A DNA stretch of 64,000 nt, from NCBI RefSeq assembly GCF_963678635.1, contig NC_087065.1, positions 31,876,784 through 31,940,783 of the forward strand, written 5' to 3'. The notes under the pieces were generated by a model that worked only from the letters and a program-made list of their open reading frames with translations, was not told the origin of the DNA and made no database searches. Source of the stretch: Symsagittifera roscoffensis (Eukaryota > Xenacoelomorpha > Acoela > Convolutidae). Shown here one piece after another: positions 51,701-63,530 of the stretch. The translations under genes and the position numbers were made by a program. The first letter of the stretch is position 1. Each line of letters opens with the position of its first letter.

Positions 51701-52766
51701 CACAATCTAAAATCATGGAACGGGATAATTGAGGTTTATTTCGATGACGTATCAAATAATAATGTCTTTTATTCAGGAAGCCGAGTCAGCACCTAGCCGT
51801 GAGATAAGTGGTACATGTGGCAAATCTACACTCTCAATGTCCTCACACTCAACTGGACACGAGGAACTTTCTCTAGGCTCGAACCCTCGGGAAATTTTGC
51901 TCAGAGCTGGCTCGGAAAATGACCCTCCTAAACTCCTCCTAAATGACCCTCCTAATGACCCTCCTAAACTCCTCCTAAAATGACCCTCCTAAACTCCTCG
52001 GTGAACGAAGATTTATCGACAACGTTCTGGAAAAGGAGGACAGAGTCACGGAAGTGATACTTCTAGACGAACCACATGCCTCTTCGATGGTAAGTTTCAT
52101 ATACAGCTCCCCTTCAGATTTTTTAACGCCGCTAGTGGAAGTCCCTACGAGAATTAATCTGGTTGCTGAAACCACCCTTTCTTGGTCTTCGCAAAAGTCT
52201 TGGTCTTCGCACGAGCTAGTCAGGTTCCAATTCAGACTATAGTTTTTCTTGGTAGATAATAGGTGTATCTACCAAGAATAGATGTATCTACCGTTCACCC
52301 TCCTAAACTCCTCGGTGAACGAAGATTTATCGACAACGTTCTGGAAAAGGAGGACAGAGTCACGGAAGTGATACTTCTAGACGAACCACATGCCTCTTCG
52401 ATGGTAAGTTTCATATACAGCTCCCCTTCAGATTTTTTAACGCCGCTAGTGGAAGTCCCTACGAGACTTAATCTGGTTGCTGAAACCACCCTTTCTTGGT
52501 CTTCGCAAAAGTCTTGGTCTTCGCACGAGCTAGTCAGGTTCCAATTCAGACTATAGTTTTTCTTGGTAGATAATAGATGTACAGCCGTGAAATAGATTTG
52601 TTTTTGTTTAAATAAACTTCATCTGAGTAAATTCTTTAAATTCACCCATTTTGTACATTTGTAACTTCGAAAAATTCAATTGTAGATTTCATCATTTCTT
52701 TCTGTCCGGTTATTTGCTTATGGTGCAGTTTATAATTTTTGTTCCTACTTTGAAGGGGGAAATGGG
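48739..52766 (+). mobile_element. Element B, right arm: decayed Ty3/gypsy pol
   Basis: Mirror of 43206-47190. RT pieces include 48961-49197 (DSKLINDQ, HQFLTGFYGLVRMP) with the active site changed to YIDN (49238-49249). The integrase zinc finger is 50630-50953. The C-terminal region starts at 51467 with a deletion of about 240 bases relative to the left arm. It ends with the purine tract GAAGGGGGAAATGGG (52752-52766). Confidence 0.75.
51976..52560 (+). repeat. Local tandem duplication in element B, right arm
   Basis: The segment CTCCTCGGTGAACGAAG... to TCTTGGTAGATAATAG occurs twice (about 51980-52262 and 52295-52575), absent as a duplicate from the left arm. It is preceded by a slipped GACCCTCCTAAACTCCTCC repeat at about 51921-51995. 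Confidence 0.8.
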
Positions 52767-53128
52767 TCTATGTAGAATTGTTCTTAGTAATTGTAAAGTG
52801 TTAAAATTTTTTCCGGTGAGAAATGTTGTGATTTGTTTTTATATTTATGTCAATATGACCTTCGGTTTTGATTAGATACGGGTCAACAAATTGCATGATT
52901 CGACCATCGATCGATCATCAATAGTTGGTGTTAGTTTTTGAACAAACGTTTGGATTTTCACTTCATTATATATCTTTTACTCTTTTAATTAATTCTACAG
53001 TACATACACCGTACATAAGTAACTAGTTTGTAAGAGTATTTTTATTAAAGTGGCTCTTGCAAGTTTATAACTGGCTCTTGTAATTATCATGTGTCTTGTG
53101 TTTCATGTAAACATTTTATAACCGGACA
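52767..53128 (+). repeat. LTR of element B, right arm
   Basis: 362 bp matching 42845-43205. The terminal TG is TC here. Ends CCGGACA before ATGGGCGCC. Confidence 0.55.
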
Positions 53129-53193
53129 ATGGGCGCCAAAGTTGAGTCAAGCAATTGTTCACAGAAGGGGAGGTTGTGATGAAAAAATATTTC

Positions 53194-53403
53194 TCACTTC
53201 TTGTCGTCTGGGCCGCCACTGTTGTCTATCAGTTTCCACATGTAGCTGGACACCTCAGGTTGACTGAATTCAAACTTCACGCCGTGTGAGGATTTGTTTT
53301 CAGTTGATACCAACTCTACTAGAGGCAGAGGCATAAAACCGTAGTCTTCGTACTGCGTAATCCAGACGATTACACCATCGCTATAATAGATGATCTCTTT
53401 GAA
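53194..53403 (-). CDS. Host-like terminal exon, open copy
   Basis: On the minus strand a T-rich tract and CAG (53404-53406) are followed by 69 codons and TGA. The encoded piece begins FKEIIYYSDGVIVWITQY and ends GGPDDKK. I do not recognise it. Acceptor, balanced composition and the intact frame make a captured last exon of a cellular gene likely, with upstream exons absent from the window. The left-arm copy (42571-42779) lost one base. It may be a non-functional fragment even though its frame is open. Confidence 0.45.
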   Translation of the reverse strand, partial: FKEIIYYSDGVIVWITQYEDYGFMPLPLVELVSTENKSSHGVKFEFSQPEVSSYMWKLIDNSGGPDDKK

Positions 53404-54448
53404 CTGAAAAAAAAAAAACATATATAAAAGGTTAAGCAACTTGAGGGCTCTCTCTATTTTCCCCACCTCACAAAATCATCAACTTTTGGGCGTAAAAAGG
53501 GGCTTTGACAGATTAAATAAGACCACTATATATGTTTGTAAGGGCCTAATAAGTTTGCATATCAGTTTTCATAACAACCGGGAACTATTAACTATAAAAG
53601 AAAAAAGTTGTCAACAATCTATTGCGGGCTCAATAAGGACGCAGCTTCACCTCAAAACTCATTCCACTCACCACGAAAAGGTATTTATCAGGGCTTAGAA
53701 AACAAAGTGAACTTGAGTGAAAACGAGCGCGCACATGCAAAAAACTGTTCCATCAAAATTTCTAGAAAAAACAACAAAAGCAGCACTTAATCATGTTTTC
53801 ATGAGTTTGTTTTTCAAAAATTAGGCCTCATGAGCGTATTAAGAGTACTCGAAAAGTGTAATAATTATAAATAAAATGAGAAGTGTAGTTTTCAAAACGA
53901 TCAGTTGAAGAAGTGTAGAAAAAATCAATGAAATCGAAAAAAAAATTAAATAATAACTCTTTTTCAACTTTCGGAATTTGAAGACGAAATAAAACACCTT
54001 AACGCTTTTAGACGCCAGAACCACTTATGAGTAATACATTTTAAATGATTCTTTGAAAGCAAATCAGAGAAACCAGCCAGCAAAGAGTAGGAAAAAGTCA
54101 CGGAATGCAACAAAACAAAAACAAACCCAGAGAAAAAACTAATCGTCTTTTGCAAAAACTTCAAATTTCGAGAAAAAAAAAATCAAATTTCACAAACATT
54201 ATTAAAAAGACATAAGAAATGAAACACACAACCAAAAGTCAAACAATTCATGACTTGCGGATTTGAACGAAACAGCAATATAACTTAGGTATAAGAATGC
54301 TGACTGGTCTGAAAAAGAACACAGCCTTCCTTTTAATAAAAAAATGAATTGTTTTTCAATAAGAAATCGATAATCAAGGGCGAAACATTGTGAAATATGG
54401 TCAAAAAATTTGCTGGCAAAAAAAATTGAAGACCACTAATTGAAATAG
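53404..54448. other. Right-arm spacer
   Basis: Mirror of 41536-42570 with small indels; no convincing gene. The last four bases (ATAG, i.e. CTAT on the minus strand) match the DNA before the 5' LTR of element 2. Confidence 0.5.
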
Positions 54449-54859
54449 TGAGTTAGGACCAAAGTGGTATAACTCATAGAGTAATTTCGGATAGGGTACA
54501 CCGTCTGCTCGTCACGCTACCTTATTTTCGGCCGGATAGATTCGTGCAACTTCTTAGTCTAATACCGATCCTAATCTTACTCTTATACTATCTAGTCTCA
54601 GGTTGTTTAACTAGTCCCTGCTAGGCTCAATAGATCTAGGGTATACTGGTTTATTGCGGCTGCTGAAGTTCTCTTGGAGAGACAACTAATTTCTAAGTTA
54701 AATTCAAATCTCTCTGGTGCTGAAATTACAAGTAATTTCAGCACTTACAAATAAGTGGGTTGTTAGTTAGATGGATCATGATTGGTTAATATTAAATAAT
54801 TTACAGTGGTAAAATATCTAATTTTTCCAATCATAAAATATAGTTTGGATCAGGTTCCA
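54449..54859 (-). repeat. 3' LTR of element 3
   Basis: 411 bp, reverse complement of the element 2 LTR with a few substitutions. It retains AATAAA, which element 2 has lost. Confidence 0.93.
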
Positions 54860-56362
54860 CCCATCCGGGTTTTACAGAGTTTTTAGAATTATCTTTCTGC
54901 AATTCAAAGGATGGATTGATGAACGTTGGTATTTGGCGAACATCGTATTCTTGTCCAGTTCCTCTTGTTAAGGAAGTTCCAGGACGCTGGAGTTTGAGAC
55001 ATCAATCGTTGTGTCGTCTTGTGACAACGACTGTGTTCCCCAATGAAATCAATCTGATTTCAAAATGGTTTGCTATGACGGTTTTCCTGTATTATGTAGA
55101 GAACTTGTTTTGTGTTCAACCTCGTCTGGGAATGGCGTGGAGATCGTGTGTGGAAAGGATGCCTCGTAACTCGGATCTGTACGTATACTTGAACATCGAG
55201 GTGGTCATTGGTCTAGTTCAATGAAGTCCTTTTCTGCGAATTCAAGTCGTACTCTAAATCTTTTGAGTTGTGATTGTGGACGGCATATCGGTTGTGGTTA
55301 GCCATTCTTGTTCGAGTGTGATGGATCATTGTCTTTTGATGTTCGTCTTTGTTAATGTGTGTTGATCTATATACTGCAAGGTATGATTTACATTTTATAA
55401 AATTTTATTAGTTCGGTTTTTTAATCATGATTTTAGTTAGTTGTTTTCACAAAAGCATTTTGTTTTAGTTCGGTTATTTTGAAGAATTACTCACCCTTGA
55501 GTACCTCTTATTAAAAACAGGAGTGTTGTCACAAAGCGTGGATGTAGCGCGGTGGGTTAGGCCGGCTATAGAGCATACTCAGGACGTCCTCTCTGGTGGG
55601 TTATGCCAGGAGTGGGAGTATGATTTCGTGCGGTTTCTTTGAGAGGTCCTGTTATGTGATAACGTTTTATATTGGGTTTATGTTGGTCTTTCTTATGTTT
55701 CTTTGGTTGTGTCCTTTTTTCAAAAATCAAATTGTTTTTGTTATGGGTTTGTTTTTTTGTGTTTTATTTTTTCTTTCTTAGACTTTATAATAGTCTTCAA
55801 AAGAATAAATTATCCAGTTTTAAACTGGGCTAATACGGTTTGGGTACCGTTGGTTTTCTTTTCTTAGTCATGCTGTTATTTTATGATTTGTGGTGTTTAG
55901 TAGGCTGCGTTGGTTAGTTTAGTTTAGTTTAATTCCTTTCCAACCGGGTTAAAGGAAAGTTTGAAACTTGTTATCGTGTGTTAGAGTTGTTGAGTGTGAA
56001 AACTTGAAACTTAAAATCATTATTTAAACAATTCTTCGTGGGCGAGCTGTGCAATTTTGGATAGAATTCTTGTGGGAGTGAATGAAAATATCAAAAGGTT
56101 AGTACTGCGTTTTCAATTTATCAATTTACTACATAGAATTTCAATTTTACTGCTTTTTTGGGGGAAATTTTAAGTTATAAATTTTCATCGTAATTAAATT
56201 TTCTGCTTTATGGGGAACTAATTCATAAATTAATTTACTACATTTGGTATAATTTTTATCATATTATCTTGTGCAAAATATTAATGAAGTTTAGAAGAAT
56301 TTTAACAAGTTTATTTTTTTATTTTTCTTTTCTGTTTTTTGCAGATGATCGTGGTATGAAGA
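54860..56362 (-). other. 3' untranslated region of element 3
   Basis: Matches 39621-41124 in reverse complement. No gene. Confidence 0.5.
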
Positions 56363-56445
56363 CTAGAAATGTAAAAGAAACATGAATAAAGAATGGTTAG
56401 TTCAATTTAAATTTATTAGTTAAGGATATTATTAATTATACTTAC
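56363..56445 (-). other. Predicted intron, element 3
   Basis: 83 bases with donor CAG|GTAAGTATAA and acceptor TTTCTAG|TCTTC on the minus strand. Spliced, the orphan ORF would read on for about 14 basic residues before a stop. Confidence 0.6.
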
Positions 56446-58248
56446 CTGTAAATCGTCTGGGAAAAAAGCAGTGGGGAAAAATGTCGTGTAATATGTCCGA
56501 TGTTGTTAGTAATTTTGCTAGTATGCGAAGGTTGTTTTTAGTTTGGAGCAGTGGCCAAAGCAATTGAAGTGCTTTAATGGTTTTTAGTTCTTCGGTGCCT
56601 AGTGCAAACTCATAAGGTGTGTTTTGAATGAGTTTATATATTTTGTGATTATATTTAGTATTGTGAATAAATTCTGTTTTTGGGATTTCTATAGGCTGGA
56701 TAAATTCATATGGGATAAGGAAGGGTCTGGATTCTTCGGCTTTAAAGGTCTTCGTGATGGGACAAAATATATACATTTTTGTTACTGGGTCATAATTGCG
56801 GAGGATGCCTTGGAGGTTAGTATCCTTGATGCAATAGGTGAAATTAAGAAAAAGTGGTGAAGTGTACTTCGAGTTAAGAAACTGAAAACGATGGTGTGGT
56901 TGTCTAGATGGAGTATGTAAATCAAAATGATTTTGTATGAAGCGATAGTATGTATATGTATGAGTCTGTTTAGTGCGTAACATAATGTCGTGTGAACAGT
57001 GCAAATGGCGTTCATGTGGTGCAAGGAAGTGAAAGGTTAGTGAAAATAACTGAAATTTGTCGTTAAAACTTTTGTAAGCTTGAATATCAATTAGTGCTTC
57101 AGAGATGATGTGATCATATTTTCTATCAAAAATATTAAGTGTGAATACATATGACGTTTTGATGAAAAAATTTTTCTGTTAGTTGTGGGTTAGCGAAGCG
57201 GTCGTCATCTAGAAATTGGTCTTGATTAGTTCGGATGATAATATGATCGTAATATTCTATTGTAAATTTGTTAGCTCGAGGTGCAGTGAATGTTTTTAGT
57301 AATTTTTTATATCCTATATAAGTAAATTGTCTAGGTGTTAGTGTTGCGGTGAGTCTATATAACATATCTTTATTCTTTTCTATATCATTATGAGTACTAG
57401 ATAGTGGCAGGCAAAGGGGGTTAGTAAAATGGTAATATGCTGGGCATTAAAACATGTTCATCTACAAAACTACGTGTGTCGTTAGTGTCGTTAGGTGTGT
57501 TTAATATATATTGTGGGAATGAGGGTAAGGTGATTGCTAGAAATTCTTTTGTGTTGGTGTGGTGTGGATGATTAATATATTCGCAGGCTGTTCCTGGTTT
57601 GGTCGGGAATGGATGGTTCGGGAATTTCCTTTTATTAGTGCGTTAAGCTCGTTTAGTGCTATTGGATGTTTCGGTGGATGTGGATGATCGTGCTAATGAC
57701 GCAGTGTAAGCTGAGGAGGGTGTAGGAGTAGGTTCGTTCGAGGTTTCTATTGTGGATGATATTTGATGTATGGTGAGAGTGTTAGGCTGTATTAACTGTT
57801 GTTGTAGGGTGATAAAATTATCGAGTTCCTGAGAGATTTGGGGGTATCTGGAGAGTTATTAGATGATCGGTCGGAATGAAATGGAGAATAGGTTGGGGTT
57901 ACTTGCGAAGCATAAGAAGGAGTGGAAACTGATGGGAGGGATTTATTTGGTGGGATTAGTTGAAAAGGGGGTTTTGAAAAAAAATGAGGAGTTGGTTTGA
58001 AAATTATTGGATGGAGATGGATCGGAGTCTGCAAATTCGTCAGGGGTTTCTATATTAGAATTATGAAGTTGTGAGATGGAGTATAAAACTGAAATATCTG
58101 AGTTAGTATCCGAATTCATGCTTGATGATATATTAATAAGTGGAAAATCGGGTGGTGGGAAAGCAAAAAGTGGGATTATTGGGATTGGAGTGTGGAGGTT
58201 GGTTGGGTGGGAATTCGAGCGGTGTAGGGATCCAGGTTGTCGGCTCAT
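56446..58248 (-). pseudogene. Orphan 599-aa-type ORF of element 3, broken
   Basis: Open pieces at 58248-57943, 57365-57135 and 57004-56446 cover the N-terminus, middle and C-terminus, separated by frameshifts. The C-terminal piece is in the frame that enters the splice donor (RRFTGK unspliced). Breaks differ from those in element 2. Confidence 0.85.
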
Positions 58249-60881
58249 CGTGGGCTAAAAAAATGATTATTTTGAGACTGAAAAGCGGTGATATGGGGTT
58301 GTTCTATAATTTGTTCATATTTATTGTCATCTTGTGAATGATGTGTCATTAAATGTTGTATGGGACTTTGAGATAAATTTGGTCTAAAACTTGGGTTATG
58401 TGTTATTGCTAGGTTTCGGAAATTACGTGGGACTAAGGATAATGGATGGTTATGAGGTAGGGGTGGCAACTGTAGTGCGGTAGGTGTTACTTCTATGTTA
58501 TTATGTTCTTCGTCGTACGTGTTCTGTCTTGTCGCTTTTTTTGTATTATGTTCTTTTATTTGTGCGTCTAGAAGAATTTTGTTTATTGATGAATAATAAA
58601 TCCTGCAAATAGTATGCGTGCTGCAAAAAACCCTGCAAATAGTATGCGTGCTACACTTGCTTGTCTATTTACTTGTGTGTGTATAGCGCATGTGTTATAG
58701 ATTCCTTTTAGAAGTGAAAAAAGAAATCCTATAAAGTTAAACATTGCGTATAGGATAGTAAATTTTTCTAAGATGTAAAAGGGCCATCCTAAAAAATTGA
58801 GAATTTCATTTTTTAGGGTAACAAAGCTAAAAATATTTATAGGTGAAATATCTTGTGGTCTGTATTTTTCACCGTTTAGATATATAGTCTATAATGTCTT
58901 TAAAATATCCGCTATAATCTTGTGTTTAAATATCTGCAAATCCTGCGGTTTCGGCAAGTTTGCGTAAATTTTGGTCAATTGATTGTCTTTGTATAGTGTC
59001 CATTTGTGTTAATAATTCTTGGAATTGTTGTGTTCTAATGTGTTGTTGGATATCTGATTTTGAATAAATTCCAATTGATTGTAAATCAATATTTGGATTA
59101 CGAGCAATAGCTCTGATGCTTTCGGGTGAAAATTTTTTGAGTGATTGCATCAACGTAGGGTATGGAGTAAGAAGATAATATTTATCTTCGTCAGGGTTCA
59201 ATTGTACTACATTGTGGCTATTATCTGATCCACATGGGACTGCGGTATCCCAAAAATATGTTCGTCTTGAAAATGTGTCAACAAAATGTACCTTATTTTT
59301 ATAAAATGTAGGGATTCTTTTATGGCAGCGTTTATCTTCAAAAACATATAATGCTGATACTTTTTTGGTACAAGTATAAAACCATAAAATGTTTCCTTCG
59401 TAGTCTAGAAAATTTGATCTATTTCCTGACAATAAATATCCTGCGTAGGGTATTCACAATACTGCTAGTGCGAGTGATTGTAGGATTTGTGTCCTTTCTA
59501 ATTCGCATAGTTGGTGAAGTGTTTCTAATTCGCAGAGTGACATTTCTTGAAAAATTCGACTAACCGTGAATTCTACCTTCATATCTAAGTGATTGTCATA
59601 GTGGATATTACCAAAATAAGTGTTATTCATTAGTGATAGTTCTTGTAAATGTGTGCTTCTAGTGTCATGTGGCTTTAGTTTTCCACCAGGTTGACCATTG
59701 CTTTTTTAAAAGTTAACTGGTATATATGATGTTCCTTCGTTTAGAGGGTGACCTGTGGCATAAGGGTCAAATTTTATTTTTCCAGTGGTCATGTCGAAAC
59801 CTTTTTCGTATTCAACTAGTATTTCAGAATATTGTGTTTTGTAAAGTGGGTTCCTGTATTTGCATGTGATTTCTGTTTCTTGATATATTTGGAAACGTGT
59901 TAACTTATTTTCTATATTATGGATACTTCGGAAATCAGTACTTTGTTTTCGTGATGGATGGACTTGTTCATATAGAATTGATTCTATAAAATATTTTTCG
60001 TGAAATTTTATCATTCGAGCGTGTATTTTTGCTACTTGAAATGTTGTGCATGTATCTTCGGGAAACCAAACAATTGTTGCTTGTGTCCTTGTTGTAGGAT
60101 AACAATAACCTTGATCGTTTTTACAAGGTAATCTAATTCCTTGAGAGATCATTGTGTTGTCGGATAAATCTCGTGTGAGTTGTATTTTTTCGAGTTGTAT
60201 TTTCCAATCGAAAAACATTATTTCTTGATATCCTTTATTTTTTGTGTCTGCTTTGCAGTTTGATGGATTATTTATACCAATGTGTGGTACCCAGTGCTTA
60301 TCGTATATGTCATAAGTTAATCTTCCGTGTGCGCCGTTGTATGGGTATTTTTCATCTAGTTTTATATGTCCTTGATATCTTTCAAGTTCTGCTTGATGTA
60401 CAGAATCGGCAAAGACTTGGAAATATACTAGTTTTCTGTCGGTGTTTTTAGTTCTTCTGATATTTAGTCTGAGTAGCTCGTTTTTACAATAATCGAGATT
60501 TAGATGTAGAAGTCGTTCGATATTACTTTGGTAGAATGATTCGTGGTCAAGTCGGTTTTTATTTCCGTTTGAAACTTGTGAACAATGTACTTTCTTTTCG
60601 GAAAATGTTGCTGTAAATTTATATCCTGGGACTGTTGTTGCTCGGGCTTTTGAATACAGTGTCGCTATTACGTTTGTAATTTCTATAGCTTGTGGTTCTG
60701 TTTCGCATTGTGATACTTGATTTATTGCATAATTGTGTAGTGTTTTTTGTTCATTTTCTTCACAATCGTAGTGTGTTACTAATAAGTCCTGGGTTCCTGT
60801 GCGGGGAGAAGGATTTGTGTTCTGATAGGAAAATATTGGAAAACAGATTTGTTGAAATATCAGTATTTTTAGAATATACAT
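58245..60881 (-). pseudogene. env: Envelope-like gene of element 3, broken
   Basis: The first 391 codons (60881-59706) are open, from the signal peptide through the Cys-rich ectodomain, then a TAA follows. A second open piece is 59432-58926. The 29-base duplication near 58600-58660 matches element 2. The end overlaps the next ATG. Confidence 0.9.
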
Positions 60882-61710
60882 GTGTATGATAATCCTGAGT
60901 ATGGGTTATAAAATGTGATGTAACCAATTGTCTTTTTGGTCTATCTGTCGTACTTATATATAACTTCAATTGTTATAAATGGTGGTGGTAGCGATTGAGC
61001 TGTTCTATTGGGCGGGTTTAATGGGTAAGGATGTTGAACAAGGTTGTGAAGTTAAATCGTGATTTCGAATTTTAATTGTAGACTATTTTGTTGGAAAATT
61101 TGGATGTTATGGTCACGAATGTCTTCGTGGATGTCTTGTCTATATTGTAGTCTATGGAGTGCCCAATTGTGGAGTCGGTTACTTTTTGGATGTTGTCCAA
61201 ATAATGGTGGAGTGTTGAACCTAAGTAATCTGAGGGTATGCTTGAGGTGCTACGTTGTGAAAGAAGTGTAGGGGTTTCCGGTAATATGCTATTTGGGTTT
61301 TCTGGAGTACTTGGTGATGGGGATTGGGGTATATCAAAATGAACTCGGGGGGTTTGAAAATTTCTATTTCGTCGTGGATGTATAATTTGTCTATTTATTT
61401 CAACTGTATTTTGGTTTTGACTAATGTTTCTTATTCTACTTAATTCTTGTGGTAATGTTGGGTACAAGTTATATGTTATATAAGTTATATCGCTTAGAGG
61501 TGCCTGTCGCTGAACTGGTTCTAATGGTTCAGATAAGCGAGCGTGTCGTTCTTCAAAAGTGTATGGGTTATCTTGGAAAGAAACTCGTGTGGATGTTTGG
61601 GGGTTTTGGATAGTTGTAGGTATTGTCGGGTTTTCTTGGGATGATGTCGGTGAAGACTGACTGTGTGATTGTTGGTTAGCAAGTTTTGAAGGTTTTCTGA
61701 TTGATTTTTC
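60869..61710 (-). pseudogene. Methionine-less pre-env ORF of element 3, deleted
   Basis: Starts in frame after the TAG of the membrane ORF, without ATG. About 310 bases between DYLGS and the C-terminal domain are missing, which shifts the frame near 61215. The end overlaps the env ATG by 13 bases as in the other copies. Confidence 0.7.
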
Positions 61711-62127
61711 CTAGTGAAAAAATTTATGTTCATTGTAGTATTCTTCAAGGAAAAAAATTAAAAGGATTGTTGCTAAGGCGAATGTGATTATTGCCTTTTT
61801 TATACATTTGCACATTGTCAATATTAGGGATGATAAAAATGTTATAAAAATTACAAATAGTAAAAAAATATCTGTTCTACTAAAAATTTTTCGTATCATT
61901 TGAATAAACTTTGGGTTATCGTACCTGTGAATATGGTCAATGATTTGGTAAAGTTGGAGATATATTTCAAATAGAGAGTAGAAAATTTTAAAAATGTTGC
62001 AAAAAATGATTAAAATTATTATAAAAGCTTCAAAGGTATCAAAGAGAAAAATGAATAAAAGTTTAAGTATTGTGAAAAAGTTTATGAAAATGTTGAAAAT
62101 TGTATTGACTGATCGAGAGAAGAGCAT
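61711..62127 (-). CDS. Intact single membrane ORF of element 3
   Basis: 138 codons from ATG at 62127 to TAG. Three or more hydrophobic segments (about residues 10-25, 28-45, 78-97 and 103-118), then a short charged end. It covers ORFs A and B of element 1 in one frame, so it shows the probable ancestral form. The pre-env frame follows the TAG without a shift. A TTG upstream would extend the frame by 13 codons, but the ATG is shared with the other copies. Confidence 0.6.
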   Translation of the reverse strand: MLFSRSVNTIFNIFINFFTILKLLFIFLFDTFEAFIIILIIFCNIFKIFYSLFEIYLQLYQIIDHIHRYDNPKFIQMIRKIFSRTDIFLLFVIFITFLSSLILTMCKCIKKAIITFALATILLIFFLEEYYNEHKFFH

Positions 62128-62699
62128 TTTGTCGAATATTTTTTGTTTTTTTGGGGCAATTTTCAAGTGTGGTTGAGTAATTTATTGATTTTTTGACAAG
62201 TGGGTTGTGTTTTGTGAGAATTTGTTGGTGGCTAATTTTATGCTGTTCGGGAGGTCCTCTTTGCTTTATTTTTGTTTGTCAGGTGATCTGGGGTATTTTT
62301 GAGATTTTTGTACTTTAGGCTAAATTAATATGGTCGTATTTTTACTTTAGGCTAATTTATCATTTTTGGTTGTGGGGTTTTTGAGGTCTAAGTTGGGAAA
62401 ATATTGTTGATCTTTGCGTTATTAGATAAGGCAGGGTTATGATTTTGTGGTGGTATTCATTTTAGTTGTCAAGTTTGAGTGGTTTGCTTATTTTTGACCT
62501 GAAGGTTGTAAAGTTATAGTTATAGATATGCCTGGAGTTTAATATCTTTCGTCTAATTTGTTGGTGTTATAGTTATAGAAGGTGACGGATTGAATGAATC
62601 CTATTGGCTAATTTTGAACTAGAATTGTTGCGTGTTTATCAGCATTTTATTTTGAAAAAAGAAAGTTCAAAATGATTGAGAGGTGCGAGGATTTTAAAA
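62128..62699 (-). other. Spacer between pol and the downstream cassette, element 3
   Basis: Reverse-complement match to 32936-33526. No gene. Confidence 0.45.
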
Positions 62700-63530
62700 T
62701 TAAAGTTGTTTTTGAAATTCAGATTTCTTTAATATTTTAGATTGTGGGATGAATGTTTTGTAATTTTTACGTGGTTAATTTCTAAGTCGTGATGACTCTC
62801 TATGTTTTGATTTCTCGACTTGTTCTTGTGGTAAAATTTTTTCTATCATTTTCCTATTTTTCCTTTCTTTTTGAGGTATTTTTTGATCTAGCTTTCTTTT
62901 ATTGTTTTGGGTTGTAGGTGATTTTGTATTTTGTTTTCCATAATGAATGTCGTTTTGTTTATTTATTTCTTTTTCCGTATGTGGGTGACTTTGAATAACT
63001 TTTAAACCTGTGAAAGAAAATCATTGAGTTAATTCGAGTAGTGCGTATTCTTTTGGGTAGTAAGGCATTAGATTGTTCCGATGTTGAACAATTTCTTTTT
63101 GGCCTGAATCGATGATTTTATATGTTACGTCAGTGGATTCGGCAATTATTTGGTATGGTCCTTTGCGAAGGGGTTGTAATTTTTTAGAAATTCCTTTTTG
63201 TGTATTAAAATTAAGTTTTAAGACAAATGATCCAATTTTTAAATCTGAGGCTGGTGTAAAGCGTGAATGAATTTGTTCGTTATTGTTTTGCCTTTGTAAC
63301 AATTTTTTTGTTACTCTTTGGTAAATTTCATTGTGTTTTTTATTTCTATTTAAAATCCATTCAGTGTGTGTGCCGGAGGCTAATTTAAGGATTTGTGGAT
63401 GATGAAAATGATCTTCATCATGCGTGTGTAAAGGTAGGTTATAACAAACTGAGTCTTTATTTGGTTGGCAATAACCTTGTGCATTTTTATGAGAGTTTGC
63501 TGTAAACATAATTGGTTTACGTGGCTTTTG
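62700..63530 (-). pseudogene. gag-pol: Integrase C-terminus of element 3
   Basis: Open at 63509-63021, matching the end of the element 1 polyprotein: the region after the DDE core, the GPY module and the start of the basic tail. A frameshift follows near 63020. The upstream part of pol is missing because of the rearrangement at 63530. Confidence 0.85.

Larger units (their letters stand above)
32109..63530. repeat. Giant inverted repeat (palindrome), arms about 15 kb
   Basis: The left arm (about 32109-47190) is matched in reverse complement and in the same order by the right arm (about 48735-63530). Matched parts are pol C-terminus, membrane ORF, pre-env ORF, env, orphan ORF, intron, 3' UTR, LTR, spacer, exon, 361-bp LTR and element B. 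The arms differ by scattered substitutions and indels, including different disabling mutations, so they are not a simple reuse of one read set. Pairing ends at 32109/63530 (shared CAAAAGCCAC), where the right arm jumps to a second piece of the pre-env ORF. Confidence 0.9.

Noticed and set aside
41536-54448. Polinton/Maverick or foldback DNA transposon as explanation of the inverted structure
   Set aside because: No DNA polymerase B, packaging ATPase, capsid or transposase is seen; the pol remnants are RT/integrase of Ty3/gypsy type.
32109-63530. Palindrome as a pure assembly duplication of one region
   Set aside because: The arms differ by many substitutions, indels and different gene breaks, so they are distinct sequences. 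Whether they are truly joined at the gap remains open.
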